Made by a program: the position numbers and the translations under genes. Under the pieces are notes generated by a model that was not told the origin of the DNA, did no database searches, and was given only the letters and a program-made list of their open reading frames with translations. This document shows positions 33,584 through 41,471 of a stretch of 64,000 bases of DNA, one piece after another. The stretch lies in contig CADAOB010000001.1 of the NCBI GenBank assembly GCA_902789445.1, positions 1 through 64,000 on the forward strand, read 5' to 3'. Positions within the stretch are counted from its first letter, which is position 1. The number at the start of each line of letters is the position of its first letter. This DNA comes from an uncultured Bacteroidia bacterium (GTDB taxonomy: Bacteria; Bacteroidota; Bacteroidia; Bacteroidales; UBA932).

Positions 33584-33621
33584 CGCGACACAGATGACAT
33601 TGCGCCGCTGTCTGTGTCGCG
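33584..33621. repeat. Third copy of the CGCGACACAGA palindrome, upstream of higBA
   Basis: CGCGACACAGA (33584-33594) and its perfect complement (33611-33621) enclose a 16-nt loop. It is nearly identical to the copy at 32695-32732, forming direct repeats of about 40 bp around the toxin-antitoxin genes. Confidence 0.85.
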
Positions 33622-33678
33622 GCAGGCCTGCGGCACCGATTCTGACGTTATTTTCCCGGGCAGAGCTACCGGGACGTT

Positions 33679-33760
33679 CCGGGAGCAAAACCCTGGCGAA
33701 ACGCTCCCGGACGGAGCTGCCGAGTCGCCACGGGCGCAAAAGCCCGGGCTTTTGCGCCCG
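33679..33760. repeat. Isolated GGGAGC/GCTCCC hairpin and a perfect 30-bp palindrome
   Basis: CCGGGAGC (33679-33686) pairs with GCTCCCGG (33703-33710), the same core as the 51-bp repeats near 23-25 kb. Immediately after, 33731-33760 is a perfect palindrome of 30 bp (arms CGGGCGCAAAAGCCC). There is no T-run and no gene between 33622 and 33808. Confidence 0.8.
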
Positions 33761-33808
33761 CTCCGGCCCTGACCGACGCTGAAGTAGCCGGCGCCTCGCC
33801 GCTATGGC

Positions 33809-34459
33809 TCATCTTTTCTGTGCAGTCTTGAAATAGTAGGCGAGGTCTTCGTTGCGGAGGATGTCGTCGCGGAAGCGGGTGAACCATTCGGCGAAGGTTT
33901 CGAGGGTTTCGCCTTCGTAGAAGTTTTCGTCGAGTTCGCGTTCGTAGGTGCCGCCGCCGTTGTTGCTTGCGGCCCAGCCGGTGCAGATGTCGTCGTAGAA
34001 GCGGTAGGGTTTTCCCTGCCCGTTGAAGCGGATTTCCAGCCGGGTGCGGGTATCGTGTTCATTGTCGTAGGCCCAGCCCACCACGATGTCGGCGTGGCGG
34101 AATTCCAGGCCATGTTCCCGGGCAAACCGCTCGCCGTAGCTGTCGTACCAGCCGCGCACGAGCACCTTCCGTTTGCGCAGCGTCGCGGCCAGTTCCGGGC
34201 TGACGGCAATGGATTTGACCGTATAGTGGATGACGATGGAATCCAACTGCGGGAACGCTTCCAGGACGCCGGGGCCTACCTCGGTGATGCCTTTGCTGAA
34301 TTCGACGCCCCGGTAGTCGTCGATCCAGTGGCGGCCTTTTCCGCCGTCGTGATCGACCTCCAGGTCTTTCTCAGAGATCATCCCTTTGCCACACACCTGG
34401 AGCGGTCCGCCCCAGGTGTGGTCAAAAGAGATATTCTTGTTGTTTTTTGAGATGCTCAT
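33809..34459 (-). CDS. Protein of unknown function in muropeptide operon
   Basis: A 216-residue protein starting MSISKNNKNISFDHTWGGPL; its ATG overlaps the stop of the epimerase gene. It has no signal peptide. The middle part (EVGPGVLEAFPQLDSIVIHY, VSPELAATLRKRKVLVRG) resembles one to two irregular leucine-rich repeat turns. The rest (LEFRHADIVVGWAYDNEHDT...LEIRFNGQGKPYRFYDDIC) is alpha/beta without a motif I know. The position suggests a role linked to peptide or cell-wall metabolism, but this is guesswork. Confidence 0.65.
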   Translation of the reverse strand: MSISKNNKNISFDHTWGGPLQVCGKGMISEKDLEVDHDGGKGRHWIDDYRGVEFSKGITEVGPGVLEAFPQLDSIVIHYTVKSIAVSPELAATLRKRKVLVRGWYDSYGERFAREHGLEFRHADIVVGWAYDNEHDTRTRLEIRFNGQGKPYRFYDDICTGWAASNNGGGTYERELDENFYEGETLETFAEWFTRFRDDILRNEDLAYYFKTAQKR

Positions 34460-35631
34460 CAGATTGAGATGATTCCCGGCTTCTTGGTCAGGCCGAGGCC
34501 GGGTTTGTCTTCGAGGGTGATGCGGCCGTCCACGAGTTTCATGCCGTCGAAGCAGTCGTTGCCCAGCAGATAGTTGCCGTCGAGGTCGGCCCAGATGACC
34601 TTCGGGGAGATCTGCGCGGCGGCGGAGATGGCCACGGAGGTCTCGGTCATGCAGCCCACCATGAGTTTCATGTGGTTCTGCTCGGCCATGGTGATCATCT
34701 GGCGGGCTTCCCAAAGGCCGGTGCACTTCATCAGCTTGATGTTGATGCCGTGGAAGGCGCCTTTGAGTTTCGGGATGTCGTAGATGCGCTGGCAGCTTTC
34801 GTCGGCCATCACGGGCAGCGGGCTGCGCTCGGTGATCCAGGCGGTCTCGTCGAGCATGAGCTTGCTCATGGGTTGCTCGATCATCTCGACGCCGCGCTCG
34901 GCCAGCCAGTGGATCATGTCGAGGGCGTAGTATTTGTCTTTCCAGCCCTGGTTGGCGTCGATCACGATGGGGCGCTGGTCGCGGGCGCGGATGAGGTTGA
35001 TCATCCGTTTGTCTTCGGCTTCGCTCATGCCGAGCTTGACCTTGATGATCTTGTTCCAGGAGGCTTCGGTGATCTTGGTGTTGACCATCTCGTCGGAGGC
35101 GTCGTAGCCGATGGTGTAGCAGGTGTAGGGCGTCTCTTTCGGGTTGAAGCCCCAGATCTTCCACCAGGGCTGGCCGAAGATGTTGCCCACCAGGTCGTGC
35201 AGCGCGATGTCGATGGAGGCTTTGGCGGCGGTGTTGTTGGTCGTGAGCTTATCGACGGCCGTCATGATGTCCTCGATCTGGAACGGGTTGTCGAATTTCG
35301 GGAGGACGTTGTCCACGACCTTCTTGTAGAATTCGTGGCAGGAAGCCTGCGTTTCGCCCAGATACGGCGGCATGGCGGCTTCGCCGTAGCCTTCGTAGCC
35401 GTCCCAGGTCAGGCGGGTGATGACGATGGGGGTGGTGGTGCGGGAGCTGCCGGAGATGGTGAAGGTGAACTTCATGATGCCCTGGAAGTCTTCCCAGGCC
35501 AGTTCCAGCTTCTTGCTGCCCGATTTCTTCTTGGCGGCCCCGTTGCGTGCGAACAGCTGCGAGGGGTGCCAAAGCGCCGCGCCTGCGGTCAGCAGGCCCG
35601 CCGTCTTGAGGAATGTTCTGCGGTCACTCAT
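34459..35631 (-). CDS. Dipeptide (L-Ala-D/L-Glu) epimerase, enolase superfamily, Tat-exported
   Basis: A 390-residue protein from the ATG at 35631, giving a twin-arginine signal MSDRRTFLKTAGLLTAGAAL. The enolase-superfamily active site is complete: KVK in NKIIKVKLG (catalytic Lys), metal ligands in IVIDANQGW, EMIEQPM and PVMADES, and the second Lys in GINIKLMKC. It epimerises L-Ala-D-Glu from peptidoglycan to L-Ala-L-Glu for catabolism. The preceding gene encodes the endopeptidase that would make that dipeptide, 4 bp away. The Tat signal implies a periplasmic location. Confidence 0.88.
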   Translation of the reverse strand: MSDRRTFLKTAGLLTAGAALWHPSQLFARNGAAKKKSGSKKLELAWEDFQGIMKFTFTISGSSRTTTPIVITRLTWDGYEGYGEAAMPPYLGETQASCHEFYKKVVDNVLPKFDNPFQIEDIMTAVDKLTTNNTAAKASIDIALHDLVGNIFGQPWWKIWGFNPKETPYTCYTIGYDASDEMVNTKITEASWNKIIKVKLGMSEAEDKRMINLIRARDQRPIVIDANQGWKDKYYALDMIHWLAERGVEMIEQPMSKLMLDETAWITERSPLPVMADESCQRIYDIPKLKGAFHGINIKLMKCTGLWEARQMITMAEQNHMKLMVGCMTETSVAISAAAQISPKVIWADLDGNYLLGNDCFDGMKLVDGRITLEDKPGLGLTKKPGIISI

Positions 35632-35635
35632 AATA

Positions 35636-36679
35636 TTATTTGTTGAAATATACACCACTGTTTGCAATCGAGACCACGCCTTTGCCGCAGTCCTGGTTGC
35701 CGATGATGCGGCAGGCCCGGATGGGTTTGCGCGCGTAGTAGTCGGGCTGGCCCTCGATCAGCGAGTTGATGCGCACCAGCTGCGAGGAATGGATGATCTT
35801 GCCGTCGCCCAGGTAGATGGCCACATGGGAGATGCGCTCCGGTTTGTCTTCGGTGGCTTCGCGGCCGAAGAACACCAGGTCGGCGGGCTGGAGATTGTCC
35901 AGTCCCTGCGACACGTCCACGGGTTCGCCGGTCTTGTACTGCTGGGAGGCGTTGCGCAGGAGCATATAGCCGTTGAGGAAATAGACGCTCTTGGAGAAGC
36001 CGCTGCAGTCCACGCCTTTGATGGAGGTGCCGGCCCAGAGGTAGGGGACGCCGAGGAACTTTTTGGCGGTCTCCAGGATACGGGCGCGGGCGCGGTCGAT
36101 CTGCATCTGGCCGGCATCGGCCGGAATGACGGCGTCGCGGCTGTCCACCCATTTGCGGAGGTCCGTCACGTCGGCGCTCGGGATGAAGCACACCGTGCCG
36201 GCGGGCAGTTTTACCTTGGTATAATTGCCGTGCTTGCCGAGGACTTCCACGATGTCGCCCCAGACGGCGTCGCTCACGTGTCCGGCGCCGGGACGCGGTG
36301 CGTCGAGGAAGAAGGAATAGTAGCTGGTGACAATCGCTTTTCCGGCCGCTTTCCAGGCGTCGAGTCCGGCCTGGTCGATGGGGACGATGGCCAACTCGTT
36401 GACCCAGGCCTTGTAGCCGTCGGGGGTCTCGATGTTCACCCAGTAGCCGTTGTCGTGATAGTGTACCTTGACGGGGGTTCCCATCAGGGCCTGTGTGCCG
36501 AGTTCGGCGGCATAATCCGGATCCTCGCGCATGTTGATGACGGAGAGGGAAGCCAGGGCCAGGCCGTTTTCATCGACCCGTTCGGGCTCTTGCTGCGGCT
36601 GGGGATTCTGCTTCTTTTCGGGGGCCGTGCACGCGAAGGCAAGCAGGGTGCAGAGGGCGAAAACCAGGAGACGTTTCAT
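35636..36679 (-). CDS. SH3b-NlpC/P60 endopeptidase (YkfC-like), lipoprotein
   Basis: A 347-residue protein with a lipoprotein signal (MKRLLVFALCTLLAFAC, Cys17), two SH3b-like domains (about residues 45-200) and a C-terminal NlpC/P60 domain with the Cys in KGVDCSGFSKS and His residues in ISHVAIYLGDGKIIHSS. Relatives (YkfC) cut gamma-D-Glu-diamino acid bonds in muropeptides that carry a free N-terminal L-Ala. Followed by the epimerase; together they form a peptidoglycan-peptide recycling pathway. A -7 box TACATTTG lies at 36713-36720. Confidence 0.9.
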   Translation of the reverse strand: MKRLLVFALCTLLAFACTAPEKKQNPQPQQEPERVDENGLALASLSVINMREDPDYAAELGTQALMGTPVKVHYHDNGYWVNIETPDGYKAWVNELAIVPIDQAGLDAWKAAGKAIVTSYYSFFLDAPRPGAGHVSDAVWGDIVEVLGKHGNYTKVKLPAGTVCFIPSADVTDLRKWVDSRDAVIPADAGQMQIDRARARILETAKKFLGVPYLWAGTSIKGVDCSGFSKSVYFLNGYMLLRNASQQYKTGEPVDVSQGLDNLQPADLVFFGREATEDKPERISHVAIYLGDGKIIHSSQLVRINSLIEGQPDYYARKPIRACRIIGNQDCGKGVVSIANSGVYFNK

Positions 36680-36726
36680 TGTTTTTTTCGTTTTCTATGC
36701 AACAAATGTAAGAAAAATATGGCTGA

Positions 36727-36780
36727 TTTTCGCCACAAAGCGCCGTATTTCGCCCCAAAAAGGCCTGTTTTCGCCACAAA
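36727..36780. repeat. Triple TTTTCGCCACAAA motif between divergent promoters
   Basis: TTTTCGCCACAAA at 36727-36739, a variant TTTCGCCCCAAA at 36748-36759, and again TTTTCGCCACAAA at 36768-36780, spaced about 20 bp apart (two helical turns). They lie between the minus-strand endopeptidase promoter and the acpP promoter. Confidence 0.6.
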
Positions 36781-36817
36781 CGGCTTTCTGCCGGGTACAA
36801 GCAGTGGAAAGGGTGCT

Positions 36818-36825
36818 TACCTTTG
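36818..36825 (+). promoter_or_regulatory. -7 box TACCTTTG of acpP
   Basis: A perfect TAnnTTTG, 27 nt before the acpP ATG. Confidence 0.5.
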
Positions 36826-36852
36826 CCGCGATAATTATTAAAATCTGAAAAA

Positions 36853-37092
36853 ATGGAAAAAACTGTTATCGAAGAGAAAGTCATCAACATCATCTCCAAC
36901 AAACTCGGTCTTCCGAAAGAAGAAGTCACGCCCGCTGCCAGCTTTACGATGGACCTCGGCGCCGATTCGCTCGACACCGTCGAACTGATCATGGACTTCG
37001 AGAAGGAGTTTGGCCTGAAGATCTCCGATGAGGACGCCATGGGCATCAAGACCGTCAACGACGCCGTTGACTATATCTCCGCCCGCGTCTAA
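36853..37092 (+). CDS. acpP: Acyl carrier protein
   Basis: A 79-residue acidic protein with the phosphopantetheine attachment Ser in [20 protein letters not shown]. It carries growing acyl chains as a thioester in fatty-acid synthesis. It heads a fatty-acid region: the LytTR gene on the other strand intervenes, then fabH, fabF, fabZ and fabG follow. Confidence 0.97.
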   Translation: MEKTVIEEKVINIISNKLGLPKEEVTPAASFTMDLGADSLDTVELIMDFEKEFGLKISDEDAMGIKTVNDAVDYISARV

Positions 37093-37135
37093 ATCCGCAA
37101 GAGGACTTTTCCCTTCCGCCGGACAATAGAGCAAT

Positions 37136-37984
37136 CTACGAGGCGATCCGGCCCAGTTGTTCCGAGATCGCCTTGTAGTAACTCTTGGAAACCGGAATCT
37201 TCTTCGCATCCGGATGCGAGAGCACCAGGAAAGCCCGGGCTCCTTCCCGCTTGAAGATGGCCACATTCTCCATATTAACAATATAGGAACGGTGGCAGCG
37301 GATCAGCGGTGTGCCCTCCAACTGCTTTTCGAGGCGGGTGGTTCTGCAGCGCATCAGGTAATTGCACAGTTTGCCGTCGTGCACATACCGGATTTCCACA
37401 TAGTTGTCCTGGGAAGCGATGTAGTAGATGTTGTCCACGGAGAGTGAAAGCCGCAGGACACCGCTGTAATCGTAGAAGGGGATGACCCGGTCGGCTGCCG
37501 CATCAGGCTCTCCCGGAGTCTGGCTCAGTTTCAAGGCGGCGATTTCTTCCGCTTTGGACCGGTTTGCGGCAATCAGGCTGAAGATTGCGTACGGAATGGC
37601 CAGAATGACGGCCACGCAGTACGATGTCCGCAGCAACAGCCTCGGGGAAAGGGGAATGTCCGGCTGGATGAACTGGGTCGTAAACAGCAGGTAGGCCACG
37701 GCGATCAAGACAAATTCGCCGAAAATCCACAGAATATAGCGACCCACCGTCAAGGTGTGACGGAGCTGGTAGAGTTGCATCAGCATTTTGCTCACCAGCA
37801 GGATGAAAAGGCCGACCACGTAGAAAAGGAGCGTTGGCACAAGGGTTTTTTCCGGGTCCAGGCCCAGCCAGGCCGTCTCGGAAAAGGGGTGGTAGATCAG
37901 CAGGAAAAAGAAGGAAAATACAGTCGCAAACGCGGCTGATCCCCAGATGAACTTCTTCTGCAACAGATATTTAGGTGTGTTCAA
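37136..37984 (-). CDS. Membrane-bound LytTR-family transcriptional regulator
   Basis: About 282 residues from a TTG at 37984 (reading MNTPKYLLQKKFIWGSAAFA); no ATG lies nearby, and the -7 box TATTTTTG at 38002-38009 rules out upstream starts. Four transmembrane helices (about residues 12-140) precede a LytTR DNA-binding domain (VDNIYYIASQDNYVEIRYVH, TTRLEKQLEGTPLIRCHRSY, HPDAKKIPVSKSYYKAI). No receiver or kinase domain is present, so it probably senses a membrane signal directly. It is divergent from fabH with a 34-bp spacer, so it may regulate the fab cluster or itself. Confidence 0.85.
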   Translation of the reverse strand: MNTPKYLLQKKFIWGSAAFATVFSFFFLLIYHPFSETAWLGLDPEKTLVPTLLFYVVGLFILLVSKMLMQLYQLRHTLTVGRYILWIFGEFVLIAVAYLLFTTQFIQPDIPLSPRLLLRTSYCVAVILAIPYAIFSLIAANRSKAEEIAALKLSQTPGEPDAAADRVIPFYDYSGVLRLSLSVDNIYYIASQDNYVEIRYVHDGKLCNYLMRCRTTRLEKQLEGTPLIRCHRSYIVNMENVAIFKREGARAFLVLSHPDAKKIPVSKSYYKAISEQLGRIAS

Positions 37985-38018
37985 TGCGCAATTGGTTTTT
38001 GCAAAAATAAGAATTTTT

Positions 38019-38981
38019 ATGAAAATAACAGGTACTGGCAGTGCGCTTCCCGAAAAAGTTGTGACCAACGACATGCTCGCCGGATTTCTCGATACGAGCG
38101 ACAGTTGGATCACTTCCCGCACCGGGATCCGCACCCGTCATCTTTTGAGTACGGAGACCCTCACCGATCTGGCGCTCAAGGCTGCGAATGCCGCCATCGC
38201 CTCGTCGGGGGTCCAGCCTGAAGATATAGATTATCTGATTTGTTCCAACGTAGCCAACAGCTATGTATCCCCGTCGCTGGGCAGCATCCTGCTCGCCCCG
38301 CTGGGACTCTGCTGCCCGACGTTCGACTTGAACGGCGCCTGCGCCGGACTGGTCTATTCGCTGGATATCGCCGATTCGTTCCTCAAGACGGGCCGGGCGA
38401 AGAACATCCTGATCGTCGCCGCCGAGGAGCCCTCGCGCTTCTGCAACTGGCACGAACGGGAAACGTCGGTCCTTTTCGGCGACGGCGCCGCCGCGCTGGT
38501 GGTCACCGAAGGGGAAGGATTCAAGGATTTCCTCCTGACGGCCGACACCCACACCGAGGTCCTCTATTACAAGCGTTCGCTGGAAGAGACCCCGTATGAC
38601 CGGCTGGACGAGAAGACCGAGCCGCTGGTGATGAACGGCCGCGAGGTGTTCCGCCTGGCCGTGACCTCGTGCATCGACGACATCGACAAGATCTTGGAGA
38701 AGAACAATATGTCGGGGCACGACATCGATCTGTACCTGCTGCATCAGGCCAATTTCCGGATCATCGAATCGATCCGTCAGCACCTGGAGCAGCCCCGGGA
38801 GAAATTCCCGACCAACATGCAGAACTACGGCAACACCTCGTCGGCGAGCATCGGCATCCTGATCGACGAGCTTTCGCGCACCGGCCAGTTGAAAGACGGC
38901 GCCACGCTGCTGCTGAGCGCGTTCGGCGGCGGCTTCGTAACGGGCGCGGCGATCCTGAAATGGTCGCAGATCAATTACTAA
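38019..38981 (+). CDS. fabH: 3-oxoacyl-ACP synthase III (FabH)
   Basis: A 320-residue thiolase-fold enzyme starting MKITGTGSALPEKVV. Active-site Cys in FDLNGACAGLVYSLD (about residue 112), His in YLLHQANFRIIE and Asn in MQNYGNTSSASIG complete the Cys-His-Asn triad. It condenses a starter acyl-CoA with malonyl-ACP. First gene of fabH-fabF-fabZ-fabG-etfB-etfA-acd. Confidence 0.95.
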   Translation: MKITGTGSALPEKVVTNDMLAGFLDTSDSWITSRTGIRTRHLLSTETLTDLALKAANAAIASSGVQPEDIDYLICSNVANSYVSPSLGSILLAPLGLCCPTFDLNGACAGLVYSLDIADSFLKTGRAKNILIVAAEEPSRFCNWHERETSVLFGDGAAALVVTEGEGFKDFLLTADTHTEVLYYKRSLEETPYDRLDEKTEPLVMNGREVFRLAVTSCIDDIDKILEKNNMSGHDIDLYLLHQANFRIIESIRQHLEQPREKFPTNMQNYGNTSSASIGILIDELSRTGQLKDGATLLLSAFGGGFVTGAAILKWSQINY

Positions 38982-39017
38982 ACGATTTTAAACGGATATA
39001 AACGGATAGAAACAGAT

Positions 39018-40256
39018 ATGAAACGAGTAGTTATCACCGGACTGGGCTGCATCTCCCCGCTGGGCAACAGCGTGGATGCCATGTGGTCCGGCCTGCTGGA
39101 AGGCCGCTGTGCGATCGACACCATCCAGTCGATCGATACGACCGACCTGCCGGTTCACGTCGGAGCGGAAGTCAAGGATTTCCGGCCGGAAGAATACGGT
39201 CTCGACCGGGCGATGATCCGCCACAACGACCGTTATGCGCTCTATGCGCTCGCGGCCGCCACGCAGGCCATGCGTGACAGCGGCCTGGAAGTGGGCAAGG
39301 ATGTGGACGCCAGCCGCCTGGGCTGTGCCATCGGCTCGGGTGTGGGCGGTATCCAGACCTTCTGCAAAGAACACAGTTCGCTGCTGGAAAACGGTGCCCG
39401 CGGCGTGTCGCCGCTCTTCATCCCCGAGATGATCGCCAATATCGCATCGGGCAACGTGGCCATCCTTTTCCACGCCGAAGGCCCGAACCTCCCCGTGGTG
39501 ACGGCCTGCGCGACCGGAACCCACTCCATCGGTGAGGCATACCGCATGATCCGCGAAGGCCGCGCCGACGCCATGATCACCGGCGGCGCCGAAGCCGCCC
39601 TCTGCCCGATCGCCATCGCCGGCTTTGCCAACAGCAAGGCCCTGACGACGGTCGAGGATCCCAATGCGGCCTCGCTGCCGTTCGACAGCCGCCGCAAGGG
39701 CTTCGTCATCGGCGAAGGTTCCGGTATCATGATCCTGGAAGACTATGAGATCGCCCGCCGCCGCGGTGCGCACATCTACGCCGAAGTCTGCGGCTACGGC
39801 AACAGCTGCGACGCCTATCACTATACCGCGCCGCGCGCCGATGCCAAGAGTGCCACCAACTGCATCAAGTGGGCCCTCGAAGAAGCCGGCTACAAGGACG
39901 GCGAGGCGCTTTACATCAACGCCCACGGCACCGGCACGCCGCTCAACGACAAGGCCGAGACCCTGGCCATCAAGCAGGCGCTGGGCGAGACCGCCGCACG
40001 CAAGGCCGTCATCAGCAGCACCAAGTCGATGATGGGCCACATGCTGGGTGCCACCGGCGCCGTCGAGCTGGTCATCTGCGCCAAGACGCTGCAGGACGGC
40101 AAGGTTGCCCCGACCATCCATCTTGACAGCCCGGATCCGGACTGCGACCTCGACTATACGCCGCACACGGCCCGCGACTTCGCCGCCGGCCTGACCATCA
40201 GCAATTCCTTCGGCTTCGGCGGGCAGAATGCCTGCGTGGCCCTTCGCAAGATATAA
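39018..40256 (+). CDS. fabF: 3-oxoacyl-ACP synthase II (FabF)
   Basis: A 412-residue enzyme: KRVVITGLGCISPLGNSVDA, the nucleophile Cys in PVVTACATGTHSIGEAYRMI, His in INAHGTGTPLNDKAE and the second His in SSTKSMMGHMLGATGAVE. Elongating condensation with malonyl-ACP. The spacer before it contains three AAACGGATA-like repeats. Confidence 0.97.
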   Translation: MKRVVITGLGCISPLGNSVDAMWSGLLEGRCAIDTIQSIDTTDLPVHVGAEVKDFRPEEYGLDRAMIRHNDRYALYALAAATQAMRDSGLEVGKDVDASRLGCAIGSGVGGIQTFCKEHSSLLENGARGVSPLFIPEMIANIASGNVAILFHAEGPNLPVVTACATGTHSIGEAYRMIREGRADAMITGGAEAALCPIAIAGFANSKALTTVEDPNAASLPFDSRRKGFVIGEGSGIMILEDYEIARRRGAHIYAEVCGYGNSCDAYHYTAPRADAKSATNCIKWALEEAGYKDGEALYINAHGTGTPLNDKAETLAIKQALGETAARKAVISSTKSMMGHMLGATGAVELVICAKTLQDGKVAPTIHLDSPDPDCDLDYTPHTARDFAAGLTISNSFGFGGQNACVALRKI

Positions 40257-40270
40257 TAATATAGGATACT

Positions 40271-40702
40271 ATGGATAGAAGTTTGACAAGAGAAGAACTC
40301 AAGAACTATCTGCCGCACCGCGAGCCCATGCTGCTCGTCGATGATGTGGCGCTGGAAGGTGAAATCTGCACCGGCCACTACAAGGTGCGCGGTGACGAAT
40401 TTTTCCTGCAGGGACATTTTCCGGGCTATCCCGTGGTTCCGGGTGTGGTCCTGTGCGAGATCATGGGCCAGTGCACCTGCGCCCTGCTGCTGGAAGAGCT
40501 GCCGGGCCGCCTGACCTTCTATGCCGGGCTCGACAATGTGCGTTTCAAGAACCAGGTGCGCCCCGGCGACCTGATCACCGTGACTTCCCATATTACCAAC
40601 CGCCGCGGCCTGACCTTCTTCATCGATGCGGAGGCCCGCGTGGACGGAAAACTTTGTGCCAAGGGCAGCCTGATCTTCATGCTGGCCGACAAACCTGAAT
40701 AA
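40271..40702 (+). CDS. fabZ: 3-hydroxyacyl-ACP dehydratase (FabZ-like)
   Basis: A 143-residue hot-dog-fold protein. LPHREPMLLVDDV and the catalytic region FLQGHFPGYPVVPGVVLCEI contain the His and Glu of the FabZ active site. It dehydrates hydroxyacyl-ACP. It lies 14 bp after fabF and 1 bp before fabG. Confidence 0.93.
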   Translation: MDRSLTREELKNYLPHREPMLLVDDVALEGEICTGHYKVRGDEFFLQGHFPGYPVVPGVVLCEIMGQCTCALLLEELPGRLTFYAGLDNVRFKNQVRPGDLITVTSHITNRRGLTFFIDAEARVDGKLCAKGSLIFMLADKPE

Positions 40703-40703
40703 G

Positions 40704-41453
40704 ATGAAATTACTTGAAAACAAAACCGCACTGATCACCGGCGCTTCGCGCGGGATCGGGCGCAGCCACGCCCTCCTCTTCGCCGAAGAGGGCGCCAATA
40801 TCATTTTCACGGATCTCAAACAGAACGAGCAGAGCGACGCGCTGGTGGCCGAGCTCCGCGCCAAGGGCGTGCGGGCTGATTTCGTGGCTTCCAACGCATC
40901 GGATTTCGCCCAGGCCCAGGAAGTGGCCGCGTGGGTGGCTGACAATTACGGCCGCCTCGACATCCTGGTCAACAACGCCGGTATCACCCGCGACCAGCTG
41001 ATCCTCCGCATGAGCGTCGAGGACTGGAACCTGGTCATGGACGTCAACCTCCGCTCCGTTTTCAATTACACCAAGGCCTTCGCCCCGATGATGATGCGCC
41101 AGCGCAGCGGCTCGATCATCAACATCAGCTCCATCGTCGGACTCAACGGCAATGCCGGCCAGTGCAACTATGCGGCTTCGAAAGCCGGCATCATCGGGTT
41201 CACGCGCTCCATCGCCAAGGAACTCGGCTCGCGCGGCATCCGCTGCAACGCCGTGGCGCCCGGCTTCATCGAGACCCCGATGACCCAGCAGCTGCCCGAA
41301 GACGTCCGCAAAGACTGGATGAAGCAGATTCCGCTGCACCGCGGCGGTCTCGACACCGACGTAGCCCACGTCTCGCTCTTCCTGGCCAGCGACCTGGCCG
41401 GCTATGTGACCGGACAGGTCATCAGCTGCGACGGCGGCTTAGCTATCAACTAA
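40704..41453 (+). CDS. fabG: 3-oxoacyl-ACP reductase (FabG)
   Basis: A 249-residue short-chain dehydrogenase: TGASRGIGRSHA (NADPH-binding), NNAGITRDQLILRMS, Ser in INISSIVGLNGNAGQ, and YAASKAGIIGFT (catalytic Tyr-Lys). It completes the reduction step of the elongation cycle. No enoyl reductase (FabI/FabK/FabV) is in the cluster; etfB follows 18 bp downstream. Confidence 0.94.
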   Translation: MKLLENKTALITGASRGIGRSHALLFAEEGANIIFTDLKQNEQSDALVAELRAKGVRADFVASNASDFAQAQEVAAWVADNYGRLDILVNNAGITRDQLILRMSVEDWNLVMDVNLRSVFNYTKAFAPMMMRQRSGSIINISSIVGLNGNAGQCNYAASKAGIIGFTRSIAKELGSRGIRCNAVAPGFIETPMTQQLPEDVRKDWMKQIPLHRGGLDTDVAHVSLFLASDLAGYVTGQVISCDGGLAIN

Positions 41454-41471
41454 CAGAACAAACATCACATT

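Noticed and set aside
33809-35164. A 451-residue minus-strand protein
   Set aside because: Its N-terminal half is an out-of-frame reading of the dipeptide epimerase; the real gene starts at 34459.
37984-38134. Extension of the LytTR protein upstream to an ATG at 38134
   Set aside because: It would run antisense into fabH and start before the -7 box at 38002-38009.
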